Positions 54,301 through 62,862 are shown, counted from the stretch's first letter. The stretch is DNA of 64,000 bases from Patagioenas fasciata (GCF_037038585.1 NC_092520.1:56324501-56388500), one strand, 5' to 3'. Numbers and translations: made by a program. Notes: generated by a model from the letters alone, not told the origin.

Positions 54301-57300
54301 ATAAAACGATATATGCAGTATAGAAGTACTACTACCGCCCCCACAAAAAAATCTTACCAGCCCTTTTCTTTGACTTAGAAGGACTAGCAGTAAACTTACC
54401 ATTCATGCAATTCAATTTTAAATAGATTTTAAACCTAAGTTAATGTTTAATAAATTGTTCTTGGAGGACTACTGGTAAGGTGTGGAGTGAGAAAAACATA
54501 GATACAACATCACTGGGATATCTGGTGTGACCTAAAGTATTACTAGCTCATGGAGTAAGTAGTTCGTGCTGTCAGCTTTTATCCCAGTTCCATAAAGGAG
54601 TCAAAATAGTAAGGAAGATATCTGTGGACAATAGAACTGTCAGGTTATTTTTTGTGAGCATTAGTATTTATTTTTGTTGTGTTGTATTTAAATAGTCCAC
54701 TGGTTTCAAGTACATAAATAAAAGTACAGTGAAGCTTAAGACAAGAATGACTGGGTGATGCTTCCAGAAAAAACACTTGTGTTTTCACTTTTATCCGCAT
54801 TTCAGTCTATTTCCAGCTTTAGCTTGTCTTGATAATGTGTTGGACATGAATGCTCGCTTAAATTGTTTGGTGTTAAGTCTCAGAAATGTACCATTTTAAT
54901 TTGCCTTTAAAAACATAGTTGTTTCCTATATCTAGTTTATGCAGGATGCATCAGATGTAATGCAGCTGTTACTGAAGACACAAACGGACTTCAGCGATCT
55001 AGAAGATGATGATCCACAGGTATGTTAAAATTGTCACTTTATAGTGCGCAGCTCATTGATTCGTATTAAAAATATTCTTTATATATGTGACATTTCTTCC
55101 CATACCATGTAATTACACCTTCAGACTAATTGTTCAACGTGTCTTACAAAAATTGAGATTGATTGCCTTAAGATGGCTGTAGAATCTTTCACAGAACTGT
55201 ATTTAGGAAATGAGACTTCCATGACCTATATTTGCTAAGGAAATTTCAGCACATGGGTAATCGTTCCTTGTCTATTAGTAGTTAGTCTATTTGGCATTGT
55301 ATGACCTATTCCCTTGCTGTCACCTTCCTATAAATAGTTCAACAAGACTTGTTAGACAGCTGTTTTAATGAGCGGAGAGCTATTTTGACTTGTGCATCTG
55401 AAAACGAATACTCCTGAAAACACAGTGCTGCACTCTTTTGCTGTATTTACTATTTTCAGCATGTGGCTCGGTGGTATCATTTAAATTCAGGAAATTATTT
55501 GTTTCAGGAAGAAATTTACTTTTCAAGACAGTCATGAGCGCATGACAAGTACATCCTATACTGTCATATTTTTACATGTATGGCAACTTTGATCAGAGGT
55601 TCTGTCAATGTGTTGTTACAAAGAAAGGCTTGGGACAGGTCTTTTGAAGATGTGTTTTTATATGGATCGCGTATTAGATGAGTTCTTTGAAATAAGTTTA
55701 ATGCACCACTGACAAATTATTTTTAAAAAGTCCTATTGTATAATGTTCTTCCTTTATGCTTTCCTTTTAAGTATGCTTTAAAATAAAATGTGGGGCATGA
55801 AAATTCTGACTCTCTTCTCTTTTATAGATATCTTACATGATCTCAGCATGGGCCAGAATGTGTAAAATTCTTGGAAAGGAATTTCAGCAGTACCTTCCTG
55901 TTGTCATGGGACCTTTAATGAAGACTGCATCCATTAAACCTGAAGTAGCTCTTTTAGACAGTAGGTTTAAGATAATGGTTTGCTTGAAAAAAGATACTGA
56001 AAGGAATTATTTTGTAGCACTTTTAGATAGATACATATTTTTTTTCCCCTCCTCTGTAAAACAGCACAAGATATGGAGAATATGAGTGATGATGATGGTT
56101 GGGAATTTGTAAACCTAGGAGATCAGCAAAGTTTTGGAATTAAAACTGCAGGCCTTGAAGAAAAAGCAACTGCATGCCAGATGCTGGTGAGTAATAGGAC
56201 AGTTTTGGTGATGTATGTATTGCTGGACAATCAAGTCTGAAGCCAAAATCTGTGATGAAAATATTCTTTATAGTATTAAATGAAATAGTTCTGGTTTGGG
56301 GTGATAGTGTTAGGTTTGGATTTCGGACACTTAATTGCAAGTGGCTTACTTGATTAGAAATAATTTATTCAGTTTGGAGCTTCAACTTTAAAGACGAACA
56401 GATAGTTTTCCTTTGTTAGCAAAACTTATAAGAAATCGGAGATATTAAAGAGTAGTTTATTTTTGCAAATATAGATATTTTTAACTAACTTTCTCACCAT
56501 TACATATTTGAAAAATATTAGTCATGGTATTTTCCCTTAAAGGTGGCTTTTCCATGCTTTGTGTTTCAGGTTTGCTATGCAAAAGAGCTAAAAGAAGGAT
56601 TTGTGGAGTACACAGAGCAAGTTGTAAAGCTGATGGTTCCCTTGTTGAAGTTCTATTTCCATGATGATATCCTATTCGTGAATTCTACTGTGAAAATGGC
56701 AACTTATTTTGGAAGAATCAAAGTAGTGCTTACTTTTTTTCCTAAATTAATTGAAGTGTTAGTGTTAAAATATTCTGTTGCTTTATAGCAGAAATTGTTT
56801 CTGAGAATGTTGTTTTACACAGTATTTTAGGCAATGTATCCTACTTTTTCCCCTAGTTTCTTTTTAAATAAGCATGCCTATAATGTTAAAAGCAAACAGT
56901 AGAGAAAGTGATGTTTGTGCCAACAAAGTGAAAGAGAACTTGAATAGCATTTCTGTCATGACCTAAAACAGTCTTTGAAACGACTTTTAAATAGCGAACA
57001 GTTTAATTTTCCTATGATCTTAATCTGGATCTAATTAAGAAATCACATGCACTGGACTGTAATAAAAAAATCTATTTCAGGTAGAAAACTAATAACTTCG
57101 TTATGGTTGTGAGTGTTTAAATTCTAAGCACTTTGTTGGCTTTGGTTGTTTTATTTCCTTAATAATGAAACGTGTTCGAGTGGCAGCAGCAGAGTCAATG
57201 CCCCTCCTTCTTGAGTGTGCGAGAGTTCGTGGCCCAGAGTACCTCACACAGATGTGGCACTTCATGTGTGATGCGCTCATCAAAGCCATTGGGACAGAAC

Positions 57301-60300
57301 CAGATTCAGATGTTCTCTCAGAAATAATGCATTCTTTTGCAAAGGTAACTTTCTTCCTTACAAATTTTGTGGCATTACTGTTTGTAGTTTTTTATGGTAA
57401 GAAAGGGCGTGTCTTTGATATTCATTTAAACGTCTGGAAGAAATGTGAGGCTTCTGGTTTGACTATAAGTGTTGTTATAGCTGATCAAGAAACTTGTACT
57501 TTCTTTGCAAGAATCAAAATACCAAAGGATTAATCTAAAATAATTACCAGATTTGTTCATTTTGACCACAAACTGAAGTTACATGCATGAAATGTATAGT
57601 AGTACTGTGCCTTACATGTGTAATTTCACCATTGATTAGTATGAATGTTCTATGAGTATTATTTCTGCTGGTCATAACTTAAAGCAGAGCATGTATTAAT
57701 ATTCTTCATGTGTTTAGATTTCATTGAAGCTGCTTGTGTAACTTAAAGCTGAAAAATTGATCACTTTATTTTTTCATTAGTGCATTGAGGTAATGGGAGA
57801 TGGATGCCTTAACAACGAACACTTTGAAGAACTTGGAGGAATATTGAAAGGAAAACTAGAAGAGCACTTTAAAAATCAGGAATTAAGACAGGGTAAGTTA
57901 ACACAAATTCCTGTTAACATGTGATAATGGCTATTCTTTAAAGCAGAATTCCTAATAATTTCTGAACACACACACACAGACATAGTTCTGAGTTCTCTTA
58001 GTTGCATATTTATGTTAAGTAATTGGGCTTTGAAACAACAGAATCCATGAGCTGTATTTGTAAGCTTTCGGAGGATAAGGTTTTGCAGAAGTACTGTAGT
58101 TTAATCAAAAGTTGATGGACAGATTCACTCGAAGACACTGCACATATCTGTGAGGTTGTCATTTCTGTGTTGTTTGTTTTGTTTTTTTTCCATGGGAAGT
58201 CTTTGCAGTTTTCTTAAAACAATGGTAGTTTCTTATTTCTATGCACTTTTCTTGTCCTTGTGGACAAGCTGGTGTGTATATTTCTATTTTATGCACTTTT
58301 ACACATTCTTAAACTGAGCTGTCGCATTATCCTTCTTGTTTTTCTGTGAAAGCTCTTTGAAGCTTCTTAAAGACAGAGTTCCTGTTCCATCTTCAGCTAG
58401 TTTCCTGTTTTCTGTATTTGTTTCTGCATCATTTTTTCCCTTTCACAAGCTTCTTATACTCTTACAGAAATGTAACAGTTAAATATCTGCTTTCTAATTT
58501 AGTGAAAAGACAAGATGAAGACTATGATGAACAAGTTGAAGAGTCATTACAAGATGAAGTAAGTTGGTTTGAGGAACTTTTCCACTCATAAAGCACCAGG
58601 ATGGAAATATATTCCATGGATATGCTATGCTACTCAGTTAAAGCATAGTGTATCCTCAGAATTATTTCTTCCTGGAAGAATGTTCTGTTACCATATTCCT
58701 TCAAAACTTCCAGTAAGAAATGGGTCACACTACACGTGTGAATTAGAAAATACAAAAGGTTGCCTTGTCTGTTATACTGAAGGAAGAAGTTCAGGATACA
58801 GAGCTTCATTTTCTTCATCATCTCAAACAATTCTTAGATGATTTTAAGTAGTCTGCTCTTCAGTGCTGTATCACTGATAATCTAAGGCCTAACCCTGCTG
58901 ACTTGCTTTTTCTTTGTGTGTTATGTCCTGGGTGGCTCAACCTTGAGCATCCTACCTAGACCTCTGACTTGTCAGGTCAGGAGCCTATCTCAAAAAGAAC
59001 AAACCTAAAATAGTACCAAAAGAGGAAAGCGGGATGAATAGCTGGCAGAATGTGTTTGCTTATGAGAGAAAACCAAAGTGACTGTTTATCTGCTAAGATA
59101 CCAAACTGACATTTTAGTTTGAACTGGAGGTGAGTGTAGAAGAGATAGTTGTGTAAAATCATTACTGGTATGAAGAGAGTAATAAAGAATAACAAGTCAT
59201 GCTGCTTTTAACATGAGCGCTAAAGGATATTCAGTAAATTTAAGAGCTAGGATTTTTTTTTTTTTTTTTTTTTTTTTTGCCACATGATGCAGATGTGAAC
59301 CTTGTGAAGTTAAATTGTGAAGTTCAGGTACATGAGTTTACCCTGCATGCAGACTTCAAAATATATCCTAACAAATCAGCACCCATATGTAAATGTGTTC
59401 TCAGATAACAATGCAGTTCTTGAGTATCTTTCTTTTGGCAACTCTTAGGCCAGCATTCAAAAGGACAGATTTCTGACACCTACATACTGCTTGGGGTCCA
59501 AAAATTACAAAATTCAAGCTTTGAGCTAAGAGCCTTTCCTGATTTTTCTCGCTTTCTTATTTGCAATGTTTATTATTCATTCCTGCAGACAGTGATTTAG
59601 GTGGTTTGTTGTCTTATTTATCACTCTGTTCTGATAATAAGAGAAAACAAGCAGCAGTTTCAGAAAAGCTGAATCCATACTCTGCAACAGAGTTGCAAAG
59701 CATTTTAAAAAATGCTTTAATTTGTATTTGACTTTGCTGATTTATTTTCTTTAAAGACTGCGAGGAAGACTTGTCTGCATCACCTTGTGAAAGTAGGAGT
59801 GGGACCAGAATGTCACTTGCCATATGGACAGAATTAACATATGGTAATGAGTAACATTTGGATATACACCTTCGGTCCCAGGGGGTTTATGTTGCCTTTA
59901 CCTCAAGGCAGCAGAAATATAAGGGAGTACAGAAAGATATTCAAGCAGTAGTTTCAATATGATATCCAGATATGGCCCTAGCTTAGGCAGTAACTAATCT
60001 GCTGATTTGATAGAGGGTAGGAGGAGGCATACACTAGCAAGTGTTATGCTCTTCCCCTGAGCATCTGTTATCAGCTATTAGTAGACAGGCAATACCAGGC
60101 CAGGTGGATCTCATTGTGTGCTGAAGCAATTCTCTAACTCTGGAACACACACAAATGAAAATAGAGGTACTGCTTGAATTATGCTTTGATGTACAAGTTG
60201 TCTAACCATGGAGGGTTTAAATATCCAGTTGTGGGAAACTGCCTGTTGCATGAGAAATACTTACTAGTTTCTCATTAGGGACCAGAAACTATCTGTATTC

Positions 60301-62862
60301 TGTTTTCCCTGCCTGTTGAAGCATAAACTGACTAAAGGAACCATACTGAGTACAAGAGAACTTGTTTTAAAACAAAGTTAAAGGGTTTTCCCAACACAAG
60401 TGTGTCCAAGGAACATGAACTGGTAGCTGAATCTGAGCTAAAGATCTTTATTTCACCAGTTTGATGCATTAATTGGGCAAGGTGAAAAATGGAGATAAGC
60501 AATAAGAGGAGAGGATTAATATTCCTTGTGGTTTTGCCACAATCTTCTGCCACAAAGGCAGTTATCCATTTATTTTTCAATAAAAGCTTGTTACGGTATC
60601 TGTAAGGTACAGAAGAAGAGAAGAACCTCCTCTCTTCCGTAAGGGGAATCCATTGAAGTAGTAAATTTGCATAAGACTTGTCTTTAACATTTTTCTGTCC
60701 CGGAAACAAATCTTCAAGTCTCAGCAACTGGTATCATCTTTCTGGACTTCTGTAAGGCCTTTGACACAGTCCCACACAACATCCTTGTTGCTAATTTGGA
60801 GAGATATGGATTTGATGTATGGATTGTTTGGCGGATAAGGAACTGGCTGGATGGCCATGTCCAAAGAGTTACATTCAGTGGTTCCATGTCCAAATGGAGA
60901 TCAGCAACAAAGTGTCCTTCAGGGGTCTATGTTGGGACAAGTACTGTTAAATGTATTTATTAACAACATGGGTAGTGGGATCGAGTATAACGTCAGCAAG
61001 TTTGCAGATGACACTAAGCTGAGTGATGCAGTTGGTGTGCTGGAGGGACAGGATGCCATCCAGAGGGACCTGGAGAGGCTTGAGAGGTGGGCCCATGCAA
61101 ACCTCATGAGGTTCAACAAGGCCAAGTGCAATGTCCTGCAGCTGGGTTGGGCCAACCCCTGGTACCAATACAGGCCGTGGGATGGAGGGATTGAGTGAAC
61201 TTGAGGGTACTGGTGGATGAAAGATGGGACGTGAGCCAGCAATGTGTGCTAGAAGACCAGTTGTATCCTGAGCTGAATCAAAAGCAGCATGGGCAGCAGG
61301 TCGATGGAGGTGATTCTGCCCCTCTGTTCCGCTCTGGTGAGACCCCACCTGGAGTCCTGTGTCCAGCTCTGGAGCCCTCAGCACAGGAAAGACATGGACC
61401 TGTTGGAGAGGGGCCAGAGGAGGCCACAGAAATGATCAGAGGGCTGGAACAGCTCTGCTGTGAGGACAGGCTGAGAGACTTGGGGTTGTTCAGCCTGGAG
61501 AAGAGAAGGTTCCAACAGGACCTTATTGCGGCCTTTCTATATAGAGAGAGGACATACATGAAAAATGGAGAGAGACCTTCTACCAGGGCCAGTAGTGATA
61601 GGAAAAGGGGCAACAGTTTTAAACGAGAAGAGGGGAGGTTGAAATTGAACGTAAAGAATAATTTTTTTTATGATGAGTGTGGTGAGACCTTGAACAGATT
61701 GCCCAGAGAAGTTGTGGATGGCCAATCACTGGAAGTGTTCAAATATACATGTTTATATATATGAAGTGTGTATCACCACATTGATAAACATTCTTTGGGA
61801 CCACTCTGTTGGGGTTGGATGGGACTTTGAGAAACCTGATCAAGTGAAAGATGTCCGTGCCCATGACAGGGGGATTATACTGAATAATCTTTCAAGGTCC
61901 CTTCCAACCCATTCTATGATTAAACCAAAAGCTGAAAAATTGTGGACTTGAAAAGATTGGCTTTGCAGAACCAACCCATTTAATATTATTTCATTTGTTT
62001 AGAGACCTTAGCATTTTATGAGACTTACACTATTTTAAAGACTGTTAGTCTTAACGTGAGCTGTATCCCTTTCCTATCAGGATGACAATGACGTTTATAT
62101 TTTGACTAAAGTCTCGGATATTTTGCACTCAATATTCAGCAGTTATAAGGAGAAGGTGCTGCCATGGTTTGAAAGGCTACTTCCGCTAATTGTCAACCTA
62201 ATTGTAAGTACCTTGCTTTATTTTAATTTGACTTTTGTTTGTTTTTTTTTTTTTCCTTCTGATGTGTAATAGGCCTTCCATGCTGGAATTTAGAGAACTG
62301 GTAATTTCTAAAAGGGATTTTTGAGGAGAGGGCCAAAAAGATGTGGCAGACTGGTGGGGAAGATTGAGACTGAAATAGGTAACAAAGTGTGAAATAGAGG
62401 TAAAAGGTTTAGCCTGAAATAATTGTTTTAATTAGCTGAGCTAGTCACCTGGATTTTGTTTTGTTTATGGCATTGCTGCAAGTATCACTAGAGAAAATTG
62501 TACTTGTGGGATTAAATTTAATCCAGGAAAATTTTACCAAAATAATAGGCCATTGTTACTGATTGTTCTGTTGATATTGTCATTGACTGTACAAAAATTA
62601 CCAATTTTAAGGCGGCTTAAATGTTACGTGTTTCTGCTGCAGTGTCCACACAGGCCATGGCCAGACAGGCAGTGGGGGCTGTGCATTTTTGATGACGTTG
62701 TAGAGCACTGCAGCCCCTCCTCGTTCAAGTATGCCGAATACTTCCTGAGGCCGATGCTCCAGTCAATATGTGACAACAGCCCGGAGGTTCGGCAAGCAGC
62801 TGCCTATGGTGTTGGAGTTATGGCACAATTTGGTGGGGACAGCTATCGTCCTTTTTGCACAG
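27291..62862 (+). CDS. IPO5: Importin-5 (karyopherin beta-3), exons 1-23, 3' end outside window
   Basis: This is a nuclear import receptor of the importin-beta family. It binds ribosomal proteins, core histones and other cargo in the cytoplasm, passes through the nuclear pore, and releases cargo when RanGTP binds. The spliced product starts [11 protein letters not shown] and follows human IPO5 closely from end to end as I recall it. It is built of HEAT repeats, with an acidic loop at about residues 313-332 and further acidic segments near 590-597, 646-654 and 814-834. Twenty-three exons give about 944 codons, against a family length of about 1,100, so the last ~150 residues are off the right edge. 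The start has G at -3 and +4 (strong context) and matches the family N-terminus. The many introns exclude the intronless paralogue RANBP6. Intron 12 is GC-AG and intron 18 is AT-AC; all others are GT-AG. Exon joins: 27291-27377, 31836-31916, 37811-38003, 38511-38613, 38858-38954, 40103-40207, 43496-43618, 43708-43828, 47334-47421, 50449-50555, 52711-52835, 52925-53014, 53109-53282, 53499-53717, 54936-55019, 55828-55960, 56065-56186, 56570-56666, 57172-57344, 57781-57892, 58503-58558, 62081-62203, 62643-62862. Confidence 0.97.
27494..27499. promoter_or_regulatory. CACGTG E-box in intron 1
   Basis: A perfect palindromic E-box, 117 bp into intron 1 and within the CpG island. MYC/MAX and USF bind this motif, and MYC targets many ribosome-biogenesis genes. 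A link to IPO5 as an importer of ribosomal proteins is plausible but not shown. Confidence 0.4.
29105..29400 (-). mobile_element. Old CR1-family fragment in IPO5 intron 1
   Basis: On the + strand it reads GAGTGGAAAGGGTCCTCAGG, CTCTGAGCAACCTGCTCCTG and CTTACTCTTCCACCGAGCAC in order. This is the reverse complement of the 3' part of an older CR1 subfamily. No open frame survives and divergence is high. The edges are approximate. Confidence 0.7.
31836..31916 (+). CDS. IPO5: IPO5 coding exon 2
   Basis: Residues 30-56, Glu-Thr-Tyr-Glu-Asn-Ile-Pro-Gly through Ala-Ala-Ala-Glu-Glu, 27 whole codons. The donor is GAG|GTATGT. It continues the first HEAT repeat and is near-identical to the human exon as I know it. 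Confidence 0.95.
31917..37810 (+). other. IPO5: IPO5 intron 2
   Basis: 5,894 bp, the largest intron in the window, phase 0, acceptor TATTCAATAG. It is AT-rich with short homopolymers. I saw no CR1 or LTR. A GC-richer stretch at 33,740-33,970 and another at 34,680-34,920 have - strand open frames but no recognisable product. Confidence 0.9.
37811..38003 (+). CDS. IPO5: IPO5 coding exon 3
   Basis: Residues 57-120 plus the first base of Asp121. It begins [11 protein letters not shown]. The donor is ATAG|GTACTT in phase 1. This exon carries more substitutions relative to the human protein I remember than exons 12-22, notably after Tyr-Pro-Ala-Leu. A 507-bp intron without visible features follows. 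Confidence 0.95.
38511..38613 (+). CDS. IPO5: IPO5 coding exon 4
   Basis: Residues 121-154 plus two bases of Trp155, including Glu-Asp-Gly-Asn-Asn-Gln-Trp-Pro-Glu and Gly-Leu-Arg-Glu-Ala-Ala-Leu-His. Acceptor CTTAATCTAG, donor CTG|GTAAGC, phase 2. The following intron is 244 bp. Confidence 0.95.
38858..38954 (+). CDS. IPO5: IPO5 coding exon 5
   Basis: Residues 155-187, Trp-Asn-Phe-Pro-Gly-Ile-Phe-Gly through Gln-Glu-His-Pro-Ser. Acceptor TTATCCTTAG, donor TCA|GTAAGA. It ends in phase 0. The following 1,148-bp intron holds TA-rich microsatellites near 39,329-39,344 and 39,764-39,790. Confidence 0.95.
40103..40207 (+). CDS. IPO5: IPO5 coding exon 6
   Basis: Residues 188-222 in 35 whole codons, Ile-Lys-Thr-Leu-Ser-Ala-Arg-Ala through Leu-Pro-Gly-Ile-Leu-Gln. 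Acceptor GTTTTCTAG, donor CAG|GTAAGA. Confidence 0.96.
40208..43495 (+). other. IPO5: IPO5 intron 6
   Basis: 3,288 bp, phase 0, acceptor CTCTTTATAG. Most of it is unremarkable AT-rich sequence. The 3' part holds a GC-richer block (about 42,903-43,432) that looks like a degraded LTR and is listed separately. Confidence 0.9.
42903..43432 (-). mobile_element. Possible degraded solo LTR
   Basis: On the - strand the block starts TGTTACAGAAG and contains an AATAAA (TTTATT at about 43026-43031 on the + strand) roughly four-fifths of the way along, as expected in an LTR. It is bounded by matching GTGGT pentamers at 42898-42902 and 43433-43437. The far end reads CCAGA rather than the expected CA, so the boundary or the call may be wrong. 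I do not recognise the family. Confidence 0.35.
43496..43618 (+). CDS. IPO5: IPO5 coding exon 7
   Basis: Residues 223-263, Thr-Val-Asn-Asp-Ser-Cys-Tyr-Gln through Leu-Gln-Leu-Ser-Leu-Lys, 41 codons. Donor AAG|GTAAAG. The next intron is only 89 bp (43619-43707), and the reading frame passes through it without a stop. Confidence 0.96.
43708..43828 (+). CDS. IPO5: IPO5 coding exon 8
   Basis: Residues 264-303 plus the first base of Ile304: Leu-Cys-Ala-Asp-Ala-Asn-Leu-Ser through Asn-Ile-Val-Ala-Gln-Ala. Acceptor GATTGTAG, donor CCA|GTAAGT, phase 1. Confidence 0.96.
43829..47333 (+). other. IPO5: IPO5 intron 8
   Basis: 3,505 bp, phase 1, acceptor CTTTTTTTCAG. An A17-like homopolymer lies near 44,133. 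Open frames such as 44,294-44,692 are within AT-rich intron sequence and match nothing I know. No mobile element was recognised. Confidence 0.9.
47334..47421 (+). CDS. IPO5: IPO5 coding exon 9 (acidic loop)
   Basis: Residues 304-332 plus two bases of Ser333. It encodes Asp313-Leu-Glu-Glu-Asp-Glu-Asp-Trp, then Glu327-Asp-Asp-Asp-Phe-Asp. In the importin-beta family the acidic loop of the eighth HEAT repeat contacts RanGTP and cargo, and by position this segment is its IPO5 equivalent. Donor CAG|GTAATT, phase 2. Confidence 0.97.
47422..50448 (+). other. IPO5: IPO5 intron 9
   Basis: 3,027 bp, phase 2, acceptor TGGTATTTAG. I see no repeat family, RNA gene or additional exon. Confidence 0.9.
50449..50555 (+). 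CDS. IPO5: IPO5 coding exon 10
   Basis: Completes Ser333 and runs to residue 368 plus one base of Pro369: Asn-Ala-Val-Ala-Gly-Glu-Ser-Ala through Gln-Met-Leu-Gln-Asn. Donor ATC|GTAAGT, phase 1. Confidence 0.96.
50556..52710 (+). other. IPO5: IPO5 intron 10
   Basis: 2,155 bp, phase 1, acceptor CCATCTGTAG. It contains T- and A-homopolymers (about 50,569-50,583, 50,831-50,847 and 52,369-52,383) and no recognised element. Confidence 0.9.
52711..52835 (+). CDS. IPO5: IPO5 coding exon 11
   Basis: Completes Pro369 and runs to Pro410: Asp-Trp-Lys-Tyr-Arg-His-Ala-Gly through Phe-Leu-Gln-Asp-Pro, a classical HEAT-repeat sequence. Donor CCT|GTGAGT, phase 0. An 89-bp intron with an in-frame stop follows. 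Confidence 0.96.
52925..53014 (+). CDS. IPO5: IPO5 coding exon 12
   Basis: Residues 411-440 in 30 whole codons, [10 protein letters not shown]ough Lys-Lys-Phe-His-Glu-Lys. Acceptor TTTTTCAG. The donor is AAG|GCAAGT, so this exon is followed by a GC-AG intron. No GT nearby restores the frame to exon 13. Confidence 0.96.
53015..53108 (+). other. IPO5: IPO5 intron 12, GC-AG type
   Basis: 94 bp with donor GCAAGT and acceptor TGTTTCAG. GC donors make up about one percent of vertebrate introns and, as here, usually have an otherwise perfect match to U1 (AG|GCAAGT). The intron contains an A15 run at 53033-53047 and no in-frame stop. Confidence 0.93.
53109..53282 (+). CDS. IPO5: IPO5 coding exon 13
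   Basis: Residues 441-498 in 58 codons, [10 protein letters not shown]ough Val-Ile-Lys-Leu-Gln-Glu. Donor GAG|GTATAT, phase 0. The next intron is 216 bp. Confidence 0.96.
53499..53717 (+). CDS. IPO5: IPO5 coding exon 14
   Basis: Residues 499-571 in 73 codons, Leu-Ile-Gln-Lys-Gly-Thr-Lys through Ala-Val-Gly-Lys-Glu-Lys. The acceptor ends CCAAG rather than the commoner CAG or TAG, but it has a good pyrimidine tract. Donor AAG|GTAAGC. A featureless 1,218-bp intron follows. Confidence 0.96.
54936..55019 (+). CDS. IPO5: IPO5 coding exon 15
   Basis: Residues 572-599 in 28 codons, Phe-Met-Gln-Asp-Ala-Ser-Asp-Val through a second acidic patch, Asp-Leu-Glu-Asp-Asp-Asp-Pro-Gln. Acceptor TATCTAG, donor CAG|GTATGT. 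An 808-bp intron follows. Confidence 0.96.
55828..55960 (+). CDS. IPO5: IPO5 coding exon 16
   Basis: Residues 600-643 plus one base of Thr644: [11 protein letters not shown]ough Val-Ala-Leu-Leu-Asp. Donor ACA|GTAGGT, phase 1. The next intron is 104 bp (55961-56064) and contains no in-frame stop. Confidence 0.96.
56065..56186 (+). CDS. IPO5: IPO5 coding exon 17
   Basis: Completes Thr644 and runs to Leu684: [13 protein letters not shown]ough Ala-Cys-Gln-Met-Leu. It carries an acidic inter-helix insertion characteristic of IPO5. Acceptor GTAAAACAG, donor CTG|GTGAGT. A 383-bp intron follows. Confidence 0.96.
56570..56666 (+). CDS. IPO5: IPO5 coding exon 18
   Basis: Residues 685-716 plus one base of Gly717: Val-Cys-Tyr-Ala-Lys-Glu-Leu through Lys-Phe-Tyr-Phe-His-Asp. 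Acceptor GTGTTTCAG. The exon ends GATG| and is followed by ATATCCTATT, a U12-type donor. Reading on in frame leaves the conserved sequence at once and ends in a stop near 56,786. Confidence 0.95.
56667..57171 (+). other. IPO5: IPO5 intron 18, U12-type AT-AC
   Basis: 505 bp, phase 1. The donor is ATATCCTATT, the minor-spliceosome consensus for seven or more bases. TTCCTTAAT at 57155-57163 fits the U12 branch site, with its branch A 9 bases before the last intron base, and the intron ends GAAAC. Joining G|GT restores Gly717-Val-Arg-Val exactly as in the family. No GT-AG pair gives this product. Confidence 0.93.
57172..57344 (+). CDS. IPO5: IPO5 coding exon 19
   Basis: Completes Gly717 and runs to Lys774: [11 protein letters not shown]ough Met-His-Ser-Phe-Ala-Lys. 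The AC acceptor is that of the U12-type intron. Donor AAG|GTAACT, phase 0. A 436-bp intron follows. Confidence 0.95.
57781..57892 (+). CDS. IPO5: IPO5 coding exon 20
   Basis: Residues 775-811 plus one base of Val812: [10 protein letters not shown]ough Gln-Glu-Leu-Arg-Gln. Acceptor TTTTCATTAG, donor CAGG|GTAAGT, phase 1. A 610-bp intron follows. Confidence 0.96.
58503..58558 (+). CDS. IPO5: IPO5 coding exon 21
   Basis: A 56-bp exon. It completes Val812 and runs to Glu830: [11 protein letters not shown]ough Leu-Gln-Asp-Glu. It is highly acidic and, with the start of exon 22, forms a charged linker between HEAT repeats. Acceptor CTAATTTAG, donor GAA|GTAAGT. Confidence 0.95.
59253..59278. repeat. 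T26 homopolymer
   Basis: Twenty-six consecutive T residues, the longest homopolymer in the window. It may be the A-tail of an unrecognised element in reverse or simple slippage. Its length is likely to vary between individuals and sequencing platforms. Confidence 0.9.
60728..61920 (+). mobile_element. CR1 LINE, 3' 1.2 kb, sense, with broken reverse transcriptase
   Basis: The largest CR1 copy here. It starts inside ORF2 within the reverse transcriptase domain ([10 protein letters not shown] at about 60,745-60,780). It keeps the catalytic box Phe-Ala-Asp-Asp at 61001-61012, runs through the ORF2 C-terminus, and ends CCTTCCAACCCATTCTATGA. The early reverse transcriptase, the Asp-Asp box and the C-terminal part lie in different frames, so the copy is inactive. 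It is 5'-truncated, as is normal for CR1, and lies in the same orientation as IPO5. Confidence 0.93.
62081..62203 (+). CDS. IPO5: IPO5 coding exon 22
   Basis: Residues 831-871 in 41 codons, Asp-Asp-Asn-Asp-Val-Tyr-Ile-Leu through Leu-Ile-Val-Asn-Leu-Ile. Donor ATT|GTAAGT, phase 0. A 439-bp intron with a pyrimidine-rich start follows. Confidence 0.96.
62643..62862 (+). CDS. IPO5: IPO5 coding exon 23 (last exon in window)
   Basis: Residues 872-944 plus one base: [12 protein letters not shown]ough Tyr-Arg-Pro-Phe-Cys-Thr. Acceptor TGCTGCAG, donor ACAG|GTACGT, phase 1. The next conserved segment of the family does not appear before position 64,000, so the following exon lies outside the window. 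Confidence 0.96.

Larger units (their letters stand above)
58559..62080 (+). other. IPO5: IPO5 intron 21
   Basis: 3,522 bp, phase 0, acceptor TTCCTATCAG. It contains a T26 homopolymer at 59253-59278 and a 1.2-kb sense CR1 copy at about 60,728-61,920. The rest is unremarkable. Confidence 0.92.

Noticed and set aside
56543..56788. Exon 18 read through to the stop near 56,786 as an alternative C-terminus
   Set aside because: Sequence leaves the conserved protein exactly at a U12 donor and the conserved protein resumes at 57,172. Read-through would be intron retention only.
27291..62862. RANBP6 or a processed IPO5 pseudogene
   Set aside because: RANBP6 is an intronless paralogue. This locus has 22 complete introns with proper signals and no frame break.
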